Source: Lachnospiraceae bacterium | GTDB taxonomy: Bacteria; Bacillota; Clostridia; Lachnospirales; Lachnospiraceae | Assembly (NCBI GenBank): GCA_015056925.1 | Contig: SVFJ01000019.1 | Location: forward strand, 1-45,855 | Reading direction: 5' to 3' | Length of the DNA: 45,855 nucleotides | Shown: positions 16,396-25,032 of the stretch, piece by piece | Numbering within the stretch: the stretch's first letter is position 1 | How the letters are laid out: every line of letters begins with the position of its first letter | Program-made: the position numbers and the translations under genes | The notes under the pieces: generated by a model | The model's input: only the letters and a program-made list of their open reading frames with translations | Database searches by the model: none | What the model was told of the DNA's origin: nothing

Positions 16396-18206
16396 GCTTC
16401 TTCCTTACAAGTCTCTTGTTTCCCGTCTACCATATGTAAATATTGATACATCTTTGAGAATAATTCGTCAATCTCTACCGGTTTAGACAAGTGGTCATTC
16501 ATACCGCATTCAATAGACTTCTCAATATCCTGCGAGAATGCATTGGCTGTCATCGCTACAATCGGTACATTCGCATCATCTCTAAGCAGTGCACGTATTG
16601 CCCTTGTGGTCTCATAACCGTTCATCACCGGCATCTGAACATCCATAAATATCAAATCAAAATATCCCTTCTTTGACTCCTGGAATATCTGATATGCCTC
16701 TTCACCATTCCATGCGCAGATGATATTGGCGCTGGTTCTACTCAATATCTCCTTCATGATTTCCATATTAATCTCATTATCCTCTACTACAAGAATATTC
16801 TTTCCTGTTGCATCCAATAACGTCGGGAAGCCATCTACATCCATCGGAACCGTTGTCCTATGAATATCTATCGGAAGCTCTATGTAGATTCTGAACAAGC
16901 TTCCCTTTCCCTGCTCACTTTCTATCTCCAAGGAAGCCTTGTATTCATCCAATACTCTCTTGGTGATACTCATACCGATACCGTTTCCCTCTGTCTTGGA
17001 TACCGTATCAGCCTCTTCTCTGGCATATGGCTCATAAATCGTCTTCTGAATGAATTCCTTCGACATACCAATACCATTATCCTGTATCTCAAATACATAA
17101 GAAGCATAATTCTTCTTCAAGCTGTCAAGTTGCCTGATTCTAACCTGAATCTCGCCTTCCATATCCGTAAACTTGATACTGTTACCAATCAGGTTCATAA
17201 ATACCTGACGCAGTCTGACCGCATCACCAATCAAATTTGCCTGTCTGATATCAAAATACTCTACAGTAAACTTCTGTTTCTTTGCTCTTGCCAAAGGCTC
17301 TAATACAACCTGCACATTATCTACCAGCTCCTGCAGATTAAATTCCTTCTCCTTAAGCACCAATGCACCGGACTCAATCTCTGACATATCCAGAATATTG
17401 TTGATTAAATGCAACAGCTGCTTTGACGAAGCATTAATCTTATCCAGACATTCCTTTACCTTTTCCTTGTCGTCCAGATTAAACTTTGCCATATCCGTCA
17501 TACCTACAATTGCATTCATAGGCGTTCTGATATCATGGGACATATTGGCAAGAAAACGGCTCTTTGCTTCATTTGCGTGTGTAGAATTAATCTTCTCACG
17601 CTCTGCCTCCTGCATTGCCTTTTGGATACGCTCCGTCTGCCTCTTCTGAATACCCTTTTGATATTTTAACAGAATACCCGTAACCAGAGATACCCCAAAA
17701 ATTGCAACAATATTATCCCTATAATAATAGGCCTTATCTAACGGCAAATCTGTAATCGGATGGTCAAGATAGGCAAACTGAAACAAAATCAAATCAATTA
17801 ACACCGTAACAGCAATTAACACATATGTATATACGCCATTGGTAATGATATAAATCAAAATCAAACCAAAGGTTAACCAAATCGGCATACCGGATGAAAT
17901 TCCTCCGCCATCCGATATCAAAAAGATATACGGAAATACCGCACAGTTCACAGGCACCATTATCAGTGCCGCAAACAAATCATACTTTGTCGGAAACTTA
18001 TGGCACAGAAAAATCATCAAAAGCAAATATACAATTAAAACAAAGTATACAAATACTGTTTCCATATTATTGCCTGTAAGAATCTCCAACAAGGCTACCG
18101 TAATACAGATTACTGCCCCTAACAGACAGATAAATGTAAGCACCAGCCTGTCATTTGACAATAGCTCATAAAATTTTTCCACAAACTCATTGTATCGCTT
18201 TCTCAT
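16386..18206 (-). CDS. membrane-bound hybrid sensor histidine kinase with C-terminal receiver
   Basis: 606 residues. About six hydrophobic helices occupy residues 20-182 with only short loops, so sensing is probably within or at the membrane. A coiled coil (183-212) leads to HisKA with the phospho-accepting His224 in SHDIRTPMN, then an HATPase domain (N box around residue 339, DNGIGMS near 376, GNGIGM near 408). A receiver domain (about 470-590) follows with acidic pocket VVEDNEIN and phospho-acceptor Asp522 in IFMDVQMP, Thr in MTANA and Lys in LSKPVE. No Hpt domain and no output protein is adjacent, so its partner must be elsewhere. It starts 34 bp after the CmpB-like gene. Confidence 0.93.
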   Translation of the reverse strand: MRKRYNEFVEKFYELLSNDRLVLTFICLLGAVICITVALLEILTGNNMETVFVYFVLIVYLLLMIFLCHKFPTKYDLFAALIMVPVNCAVFPYIFLISDGGGISSGMPIWLTFGLILIYIITNGVYTYVLIAVTVLIDLILFQFAYLDHPITDLPLDKAYYYRDNIVAIFGVSLVTGILLKYQKGIQKRQTERIQKAMQEAEREKINSTHANEAKSRFLANMSHDIRTPMNAIVGMTDMAKFNLDDKEKVKECLDKINASSKQLLHLINNILDMSEIESGALVLKEKEFNLQELVDNVQVVLEPLARAKKQKFTVEYFDIRQANLIGDAVRLRQVFMNLIGNSIKFTDMEGEIQVRIRQLDSLKKNYASYVFEIQDNGIGMSKEFIQKTIYEPYAREEADTVSKTEGNGIGMSITKRVLDEYKASLEIESEQGKGSLFRIYIELPIDIHRTTVPMDVDGFPTLLDATGKNILVVEDNEINMEIMKEILSRTSANIICAWNGEEAYQIFQESKKGYFDLIFMDVQMPVMNGYETTRAIRALLRDDANVPIVAMTANAFSQDIEKSIECGMNDHLSKPVEIDELFSKMYQYLHMVDGKQETCKEEAQE

Positions 18207-18240
18207 CCGTTGTCCCCCTTTGTTCTACCTTGCCTGCATA

Positions 18241-19071
18241 TTATTTGCGTTTCCGCCATAATATCTTTTTCGGCAGTTTCTTTATAGAACTTAGCTCGTG
18301 TATATTAAGTAAATCGCGTAATGCCTGCGCATGTCTCATAGATACTGCTCCCGGATTACGTTTTAATAATTTTTTTACCCTGATATACTCTTTCTTTCCC
18401 CACAATTCCTTACCTGATTCTATCATCAGATTTAACTTCTTTAATCCTTGCTCTGACTTCTCCTTTACTTCTGTACCATAAACCGTCTTGATGACATTGA
18501 TACGCTTTTGAATACGTCTGAGTTCCTCATGATTATTCTCCAACGTAATCAACAATTCCTTTAAATCCAAAGCCTCTCGTACAGACTGCGAAAAATCAAC
18601 TGCAATCACTGCTGTCAAGCCAAATACAATAAATTCCAACACATTCTGATTCATTCCCATCACCAGGCGCTCAAGCGGCTTGTGTCCGTATAGTGTCAGA
18701 ATAACAGAGAATGCCCCCCAGGCCAGTGACGATTTTAAACAGATATGCCCGTTTACATTCAACTTGTTCTTTGAATAGTCCCAATATCTTACATGAAACA
18801 GCTTCTCCATCGCTGCTCCCGTAAAATACTCCAGTATGGTAGCGCTTACCATTCCGATAAAGTAAACTGCAACTGCATTCTCCCTAACAGGAAGCGTCAG
18901 AAATAAAATCATAATTGCCCCACATCCGTATATTGGCAAAAATGGGCCTGCCATAAATCCCCGATTTACCCATTTTCCTTTACAGACAGATACATACAAG
19001 CATTCCCATATCCATCCGATAAAGCAGTAAATATACAGGAATAGCAGCCATTTGGCAAATGTGTATGTCAT
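18241..19071 (-). CDS. CmpB-like membrane protein (putative ABC-transporter type IV family)
   Basis: 276 residues. Four to five hydrophobic segments lie in the first 165 residues, with the conserved patterns YCFIGWIWECLY and VNRGFMAGPFLPIYGCGA typical of the PF06541 (ABC_trans_CmpB) family, and EYFTGAAMEKLFHVRYWDYS. A basic, helical cytoplasmic tail (about 180-276) follows. The family is widespread in Firmicutes but its function is not established; the transporter name rests on weak similarity. The ATG overlaps the stop of the AI-2E-family gene by 4 bp (ATGA), so the two are translationally coupled. Confidence 0.82.
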   Translation of the reverse strand: MTYTFAKWLLFLYIYCFIGWIWECLYVSVCKGKWVNRGFMAGPFLPIYGCGAIMILFLTLPVRENAVAVYFIGMVSATILEYFTGAAMEKLFHVRYWDYSKNKLNVNGHICLKSSLAWGAFSVILTLYGHKPLERLVMGMNQNVLEFIVFGLTAVIAVDFSQSVREALDLKELLITLENNHEELRRIQKRINVIKTVYGTEVKEKSEQGLKKLNLMIESGKELWGKKEYIRVKKLLKRNPGAVSMRHAQALRDLLNIHELSSIKKLPKKILWRKRK

Positions 19072-20294
19072 TTCTTTACATCCTCACTCCTTTGTTTGGC
19101 CGCCGTACTCTTAGGATACGGCTTTCTATTCTTCTGATAAGGCTTTCCATGTCCTTTACGTGCTGCCGCATTTCTCTCATTCACGCTATCTCTTAAAAGC
19201 ATATATACAGTAGATACTAACGGAATAAATGCAAGCATTCCCGCAACTCCAAACAAACTTCCGCCGACACTGACTGCCATTAACACCCACATAGACGGTA
19301 ACCCAACAGAATTACCTACTACTCTTGGATAAATCAGATTCCCTTCTACCTGTTGCAACACAAGAAACATGATAACAAATATCAACGCCTTCATCGGGTC
19401 ATCTACCATAATCAAAAATGCTCCGACGGCACAGCCAATGAATGCTCCAACAATCGGAATCAAAGCCGTAAACGCAATCAAAACTCCTACCAGAACGGCA
19501 TACGGTAATCTAAAGATAGTCATGACAACCACAAACATACATCCCAAAATCACTGCCTCAAGACACTGACCGGAAATAAAATTAGAAAAATTACGATATG
19601 CAAGTCCAAATACCTTCAACAAATACTGATTCCACTTTGGCTTGCAATATGCTGACAGGATTCTCTTTCCCTGGTCTGCCAGCTTTTCCTTCTGGCCAAG
19701 GATATAGATTGCAAAAATAAATGCAATCACTGTATTCATAACACCTGACACAATGCTGCCTGCTACCACTACTGTAGAAGACAGCATGCTTGTCATTCCA
19801 TTTTTCAAGAAAGAAACAATTCCATTCAGTATGGAATCCCAATTCAGTTCAATCTCCTGAAGCTGATTTAGATAGTTCTGAAGCTGCGGATTATCCAGCT
19901 GAATGCTCTGCAGCTGTACCCACACATTCTCCATAAACACCGGTATCTTATTACCAAGCTCCACCAAGGTCTTCCCCACCTGTGGAACCACCGTTAATAT
20001 CACAAGTGTAAGAACCGCTACTATAATAAAAATACTGCCGACAATTCCAATCGGTCTTTTAAACTTATCTGCAAGCCTCCCGTTCCACTTCCCCAGTAGC
20101 CTGTTCTCTATTCCTCTAAGCGGCAGATTTAATATAAATGCCATAACCGCTCCCAGAATAAATGGTGTCAAAATCTCTATTCCCAAGCCTAATGCCCCGA
20201 TAATTTCATCACTGTAACGTAAAGCCAGACATATTGCTGCAATAAATAAAATCATTCCTCTTATCTGCTTTATTTTCACTTTGTCAAATCCCAT
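19068..20294 (-). CDS. AI-2E family membrane transporter
   Basis: 408 residues, with hydrophobic helices near 12-60, 70-90, a soluble segment (105-165), and a cluster of five or more between about 170 and 355. The pattern matches PF01594: PFILGAVMAFILNLPLRGIE near the N-terminus and the glycine-rich FTALIPIVGAFIG near residue 285. Members have been linked to autoinducer-2 export or Na+/H+ antiport, and most are uncharacterised. The basic tail (RKGHGKPYQKNRKPYPK) is cytoplasmic. GGAGGA precedes the ATG. First gene of a likely three-gene operon with CmpB-like and kinase genes. Confidence 0.9.
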   Translation of the reverse strand: MGFDKVKIKQIRGMILFIAAICLALRYSDEIIGALGLGIEILTPFILGAVMAFILNLPLRGIENRLLGKWNGRLADKFKRPIGIVGSIFIIVAVLTLVILTVVPQVGKTLVELGNKIPVFMENVWVQLQSIQLDNPQLQNYLNQLQEIELNWDSILNGIVSFLKNGMTSMLSSTVVVAGSIVSGVMNTVIAFIFAIYILGQKEKLADQGKRILSAYCKPKWNQYLLKVFGLAYRNFSNFISGQCLEAVILGCMFVVVMTIFRLPYAVLVGVLIAFTALIPIVGAFIGCAVGAFLIMVDDPMKALIFVIMFLVLQQVEGNLIYPRVVGNSVGLPSMWVLMAVSVGGSLFGVAGMLAFIPLVSTVYMLLRDSVNERNAAARKGHGKPYQKNRKPYPKSTAAKQRSEDVKK

Positions 20295-20335
20295 AGACGC
20301 TCCTCCATCAATCGCATAGTAATGCTTATACTAAA

Positions 20336-20364
20336 ATTATCCTATTTTCGTAAATACAATGCAA
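20336..20364 (-). promoter_or_regulatory. predicted promoter of the AI-2E family operon
   Basis: Minus strand: -35 TTGCAT (20364-20359), 17-bp spacer, -10 GATAAT (20341-20336), about 40 bp upstream of the ATG at 20294. Confidence 0.55.
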
Positions 20365-20466
20365 GTTAAATTTTCGGTAATTATATTCTTTTAACACTTT
20401 ATTTATAGGATATTTGCCACATTCCCTCCCGTTTTATACTATTTCATAGATTTTTTGGTACTAATG

Positions 20467-20475
20467 TGCTATAAT
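20467..20475 (+). promoter_or_regulatory. predicted extended -10 promoter of the membrane GGDEF gene
   Basis: TGCTATAAT (20467-20475) is a perfect extended -10 element; no good -35 box is seen. It lies 41 bp before the ATG at 20516, which has GAGG 7 bases upstream. Confidence 0.55.
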
Positions 20476-20515
20476 GTGCCAAACTACATAAACTTGAACA
20501 ACTTGAGGTAACACT

Positions 20516-22132
20516 ATGCAAAAGAATTATGATAAGAAATACAATTATATATACATTGTTATACTGGTATTTTCCCTTACTATCCTGGGCGGAATCTTTT
20601 TCTATGATTTAAAGACAAGCTCTGCCCCTGCTGCAACCTCTAATGCACATACCTGGAGCGATTACACCATCTTAGATATGCAGGAGGGAATTGTCCTGAC
20701 AGGAACTATATGGGACTACGCTGATGCTCATAATGTCATCGGCTTTTTCTCTACACACCTGAACTTTGAAATCTATGCTGACAACATCTTAATCTACAAA
20801 TATCCAACCGTTCAGCATAATCCATTTTCAGAGACCTCCGGCTATGCATGGCATTTTGTGGAAATCCCCTCACTGACCCACACGTTAGAGTTGGAGATTA
20901 CCTCCCCTTACGGTGATATTGAAGAAAAGCTGCCTACCTTCTATATAGGTAACACAGCCTCCATTTTAACCCATGTACTCAAAGATAATCTGCCTGTATT
21001 CATTCTTTGCATTATGCTTTTTTGCTTTGGCATTATTATGATTACCTATTGGTTTATTATCCGCAGGCGTGTTGCCATTTCATCATCCATTCTCTATCTT
21101 GGTGTTTGTGCAGCATTAATGTCACTCTGGACCTTATCACAGAATCGTTTTACTGTTCTTGTTATGAATAACAATTTAATAACCGTGTACGCATCCTTTC
21201 ACCTGTTTATGCTGTTACCGCTTCCGTACATACTCTTTGTTAAGTCCTACTACGAAGACACCCGGCATAAGATATGGGATATTATGTGTATTATCATACT
21301 GACGCAGAACATACTTTGTCTGGTACTGCAGTACACAGGAATCATTGATTTTATGCAGACACTATGGACATCCTTTGCTGTCATCATCTTTTGCATTATA
21401 TCCGTACTTACTTACTCCTTCCACCTGTATCGCAAAAGCTATAACAAGCAAAAGATTCTCTTCCATATGATATCCTTGATGCTCTTTTTCATATTCTGCG
21501 GGATAGATATTGCTGTATACTATCTTTCCGGTTGGAGCAGCAGTATCCTTGGACGTATCGGTATTGCCATCTATATTATTATATTAGGCTATGATACCAT
21601 CCGCGATTCTGCAAAGCTCATGAAAATGGGAGAGCAGGCAGCAGTCTATCATCAGCTTGCTTTCTCCGATAATATGACAGGCCTTGGCAACAGAACCGCC
21701 TATAATCATGACTTTTCGCATTATTCGATTGCACCTGAGGGAGTTGCTATCATTGACTTTGATTTGAATGGTCTAAAACAGGTCAATGACCAGCATGGCC
21801 ATCAGGCAGGAGACCATTATATTATGCTTGCTGCCGATATGATTGCTAAGAATTTCAACAAACTTGGAAAAACCTATCGTGTAGGCGGCGATGAATTTGT
21901 TGTCATTGTTGCTGATTGTGAAAGCATCTCCTTTGAACCATATTTTGATGCATTACACAATGATATGGCAAAATACAACAAACGAACCAGCCAGTTCCCA
22001 ATTCATATTGCCTACGGTATGGCAATCTACTCCGCCACAATGGACCGCTCCTTAGAGGACACCTACGGAAGAGCCGATAAAGCCATGTATCAAAACAAAA
22101 AACGAATCAAAGAAAAAGCTGCGTTAAACTAG
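20516..22132 (+). CDS. membrane-bound diguanylate cyclase (GGDEF)
   Basis: 538 residues. One membrane helix (about 11-30), an extracytoplasmic beta-rich domain (31-155), about seven further membrane helices (155-362), then a C-terminal GGDEF domain (375-530). The layout resembles 7TM-DISM receptors. The active loop GGDEF (457-461) is intact, as are DNMTGLGNR and the metal-binding Asp in IIDFDLNGLK, so cyclic-di-GMP synthesis is likely. There is no RxxD inhibitory site before the loop (NKLG is found in that position). It stands alone with its own promoter; its stop codon is in the loop of a terminator shared with the convergent MATE gene. Confidence 0.92.
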   Translation: MQKNYDKKYNYIYIVILVFSLTILGGIFFYDLKTSSAPAATSNAHTWSDYTILDMQEGIVLTGTIWDYADAHNVIGFFSTHLNFEIYADNILIYKYPTVQHNPFSETSGYAWHFVEIPSLTHTLELEITSPYGDIEEKLPTFYIGNTASILTHVLKDNLPVFILCIMLFCFGIIMITYWFIIRRRVAISSSILYLGVCAALMSLWTLSQNRFTVLVMNNNLITVYASFHLFMLLPLPYILFVKSYYEDTRHKIWDIMCIIILTQNILCLVLQYTGIIDFMQTLWTSFAVIIFCIISVLTYSFHLYRKSYNKQKILFHMISLMLFFIFCGIDIAVYYLSGWSSSILGRIGIAIYIIILGYDTIRDSAKLMKMGEQAAVYHQLAFSDNMTGLGNRTAYNHDFSHYSIAPEGVAIIDFDLNGLKQVNDQHGHQAGDHYIMLAADMIAKNFNKLGKTYRVGGDEFVVIVADCESISFEPYFDALHNDMAKYNKRTSQFPIHIAYGMAIYSATMDRSLEDTYGRADKAMYQNKKRIKEKAALN

Positions 22133-22142
22133 CGCAGCTTTT
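22114..22142. terminator. bidirectional terminator shared by the GGDEF and MATE genes
   Basis: A perfect 10-bp stem AAAAGCTGCG (22114-22123) / CGCAGCTTTT (22133-22142). The 9-base loop TTAAACTAG (22124-22132) contains both stop codons, TAG of the plus-strand gene and TAA of the minus-strand gene. Both strands end the stem with T residues. Confidence 0.85.
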
Positions 22143-23500
22143 AACCATTTTCCTCTTATAAATCTCACTGTAAATATCAAACTTCTGACAGCCCAATCCA
22201 CAAACATACCAATCCATACTGCCATAGGTCCAAAATGAAATGCCTTTACCAAGAAGATACAAAGAGCTACTCTACACCCCCACATGGTAAGCGTTGAAAC
22301 CAGCATAGAGAATCTTACATCTCCTGCCGCCCTTAATCCATAGGCTATGACAAAGGAGCCAGACCAAAAGATTGGCTTTACAATCGTAATCGCTCCTACC
22401 ATTTGCAGACACATAGCAGCACTCTCAGGTTCCATACCGGCAAGCCATGTAACCGGCTTGGTTATAGCAAGTGCAAACAGGCAGGACACCAAGATACCAA
22501 CCTGTGCAATCAATGTCAGCTTAACAATATAGTACTTTGCCTCTTCCTTTCTTCCCGCTCCTATACACTGACCGACCACATTCATTAAGCAAATTCCTAC
22601 ACCAACGCCAAAGATTCCGTTCACATTCTCCATTATATTAGTCATTGCCTGCGCCGCAATCGCTGTGGTTCCCATCGCAGAAACAGTGGACTGAATCGCA
22701 AGCTTTCCAAACTGAAACATACCATTTTCAATTCCCGCCGGGATTCCAACTGCCATAATCTTCCATATTAAAGGGAAATCAGGGCGAATCTTTAAGTAAT
22801 TCGATACCACAATCTGCTGCTTGGGCTTTCTTAAACTGTAAAAAATAACTACCGTACAAAAGACTCTTGAAATCAATGTGGAAAGTGCCGCTCCTGCAAC
22901 ACCCCATTTGAAGCCATATATAAATACTGCATTTCCAACGATATTCAAAACATTTGACACCACTGATACCTGCATAGGATATCTCGAATTACCGCCCGCA
23001 CGATAAAATGCACTTCCGGCATTAAACAAAGCCAAAAACGGATAAGATAATACGGTAATAAGAAAATACACCAAAGCATTCTCCATGACATCCTGTTCCA
23101 CCTGTCCGAAGATAAAATAAAGAAGCTTTTCTCTTCCCAACAGACAAACTGCCATGAGAAATACAGATATGGCAAGTACTGTTAAAACTACCTGTCGTGC
23201 TGCCTTATTTCCTGCCTTGATATTACCGCTTCCTATATATTGGGAGCAGATAATGGCAGCACCTGTTGCCATAGCCGCAAACACCTGAATCACCAGATTA
23301 TTAATGGAATCCACTAAAGATACCGCCGAAATTGCTGCTGCACTGACTGTACTCACCATCATGGTATCTACCATTCCCATAAAAGCATTCAGAAGCTGTT
23401 CTATCGCAATCGGAATCAGAAGTGCAATCAGCTTTTTATTATCAAATAATATATGATTCCAATCTATCTTAGACTTATCATACAATCGAATCCCTCTCAT
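22124..23500 (-). CDS. MATE family multidrug/metabolite efflux transporter
   Basis: 458 residues with about twelve hydrophobic helices in two similar halves, the MATE (MatE) layout. Typical patterns are LLIPIAIEQLLNAFMGMVDTMMVS near the N-terminus, AAIICSQYIGSGN in the first half, and MNVVGQCIGAGRKEEAK in the second. Members export drugs or other cations in exchange for Na+ or H+. It is convergent with the GGDEF gene, overlapping it by 9 bp, and divergent from trkA. Substrate unknown. Confidence 0.94.
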   Translation of the reverse strand: MRGIRLYDKSKIDWNHILFDNKKLIALLIPIAIEQLLNAFMGMVDTMMVSTVSAAAISAVSLVDSINNLVIQVFAAMATGAAIICSQYIGSGNIKAGNKAARQVVLTVLAISVFLMAVCLLGREKLLYFIFGQVEQDVMENALVYFLITVLSYPFLALFNAGSAFYRAGGNSRYPMQVSVVSNVLNIVGNAVFIYGFKWGVAGAALSTLISRVFCTVVIFYSLRKPKQQIVVSNYLKIRPDFPLIWKIMAVGIPAGIENGMFQFGKLAIQSTVSAMGTTAIAAQAMTNIMENVNGIFGVGVGICLMNVVGQCIGAGRKEEAKYYIVKLTLIAQVGILVSCLFALAITKPVTWLAGMEPESAAMCLQMVGAITIVKPIFWSGSFVIAYGLRAAGDVRFSMLVSTLTMWGCRVALCIFLVKAFHFGPMAVWIGMFVDWAVRSLIFTVRFIRGKWLKAALV

Positions 23501-23563
23501 ACTCTATACAATACCTTTCTTATCTGCATTTACCTATTTCTCACCTAACACCTAATATTACTC

Positions 23564-23616
23564 TTGTAACTTTTATTCTTCAAGTATAAAATATGATTAT
23601 AGGTTACATAATCATA
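23564..23616 (+). promoter_or_regulatory. predicted trkA promoter with an adjacent dyad
   Basis: TTGTAA (23564-23569), 17-bp spacer, TAAAAT (23587-23592). A perfect dyad TATGATTAT/ATAATCATA (23592-23616, 9-bp arms, 7-bp spacer) covers the predicted transcription start, a typical position for a repressor operator. Confidence 0.5.
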
Positions 23617-23636
23617 TAAAAAGGCAGGTTATCACT

Positions 23637-25019
23637 ATGAACATTATTATAGCCGGCTGTGGCAAGGTAGGTCGTACTCTCGCCCAGCAATTAAATGACG
23701 AAGGACATAACATTACATTAATTGATATATCTGCACAGAAATTGCAGACTACAATTGCTTCCCATGATGTACAGGGAATTGTTGGTAATGCTACCAGCTT
23801 CCTCACCCAGCAAGAGGCAGGTATTGAGGACGCAGACCTTTTTATCGCCGTAACAGGTGAGGACGAGGGCAATCTTTTAGGCACTCTGATTGCGAAAAAG
23901 ACCGGCAATTGTCACACCATTGCACGTGTGCGAAGCCCTCAGTATTTTCAGGAAATTGCATATTTAAAGCAGTGCATGAGCTTATCCATGGCGATTAATC
24001 CCGAATACGCCGCTGCCAAGGAAATCGCGCACCTGATTCAGGTACCCGATGCCATGGAGATTGATTCCTTTGTAAAGGGGCGTGTGGATTTGATGACCAT
24101 TGCGATTTCAGAGAATTCTTCTCTGCATGATTTAACCGTACAGGAATTTTCCAAGCAGTTTAACCACGAGATTTTGATTTGTATTTTAGTTCGTGACCAT
24201 CAGGTCAGCATACCAAATGGTAATACCATCTTAAAGGCAGGAGATACCATTTCCGTTATTATGCCCAAAGAAAAGATACCAAGCTTCTACAAGGCTGCCA
24301 AGATTTCGTCTATTCATAAGGTGCGTGACGTTATGATTGCAGGCGGCAGTACACTCTCCTATTATCTGACTGAGCTACTGCTGAAAACAGGGATTCCGGT
24401 TAAGATTATTGAGCAGAACAAGGAACGCTGTGACTTTTTAAGCGTTGCCCTTCCTAAAGCAACCATTATTAATGCAGATGCAACCAATCACGATATTCTG
24501 TTGGAGGAAGGTCTGGCACACACAGATGCATTTGTTGCTCTAACGAACCTGGACGAAGGTAATATATTCCTGTCCCTGTATGCCCATAAGATGAATCCAA
24601 AGTGTAAATGCATAACCAAGATTGACCGTATGGAGGTGGATGATATCGTAAGTGACCTTCCTATCGGAAGCATTATCTCACCCAAACATATTACTGCTGA
24701 AAGCATTCTACGCTATGCCAGAAGCCGCAGTAATTCCTATGGCAGCAATGTAGAGTCTCTTTACCGCCTGTTGGATAATCAGGTAGAGGCTTTGGAGTTC
24801 CATGTTGGAGATAACAGTCCTGTACTGGATATTCCGTTATACAACCTTGACCTTAAGAAGGATTTGCTTGTCTGCTGTATTGTCAGAGGCAATCAGGTAA
24901 TTACTCCAAGCGGTCGTGACAGCATACAGCTGAATGATACTGTTATTATCGTAACTACACATAAGGGACTTCGTGATATCTCCGATATATTGAAGAATCC
25001 TTCCAAGCCTATGAAGTAA
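23637..25019 (+). CDS. trkA: Trk system potassium uptake protein TrkA
   Basis: 460 residues, made of two tandem RCK units. Each has a nucleotide-binding Rossmann part and a TrkA_C part: the first begins MNIIIAGCGKVGRTLA (GxGxxG) with VTGEDEGN, and the second near residue 235 begins VMIAGGSTLSYYL. TrkA is the cytoplasmic gating ring that binds NAD(H)/ATP and controls the TrkH channel; RCK_C domains of Firmicutes often bind cyclic-di-AMP. trkH follows after 13 bp. Confidence 0.96.
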   Translation: MNIIIAGCGKVGRTLAQQLNDEGHNITLIDISAQKLQTTIASHDVQGIVGNATSFLTQQEAGIEDADLFIAVTGEDEGNLLGTLIAKKTGNCHTIARVRSPQYFQEIAYLKQCMSLSMAINPEYAAAKEIAHLIQVPDAMEIDSFVKGRVDLMTIAISENSSLHDLTVQEFSKQFNHEILICILVRDHQVSIPNGNTILKAGDTISVIMPKEKIPSFYKAAKISSIHKVRDVMIAGGSTLSYYLTELLLKTGIPVKIIEQNKERCDFLSVALPKATIINADATNHDILLEEGLAHTDAFVALTNLDEGNIFLSLYAHKMNPKCKCITKIDRMEVDDIVSDLPIGSIISPKHITAESILRYARSRSNSYGSNVESLYRLLDNQVEALEFHVGDNSPVLDIPLYNLDLKKDLLVCCIVRGNQVITPSGRDSIQLNDTVIIVTTHKGLRDISDILKNPSKPMK

Positions 25020-25032
25020 GAGAGGGATTGCA

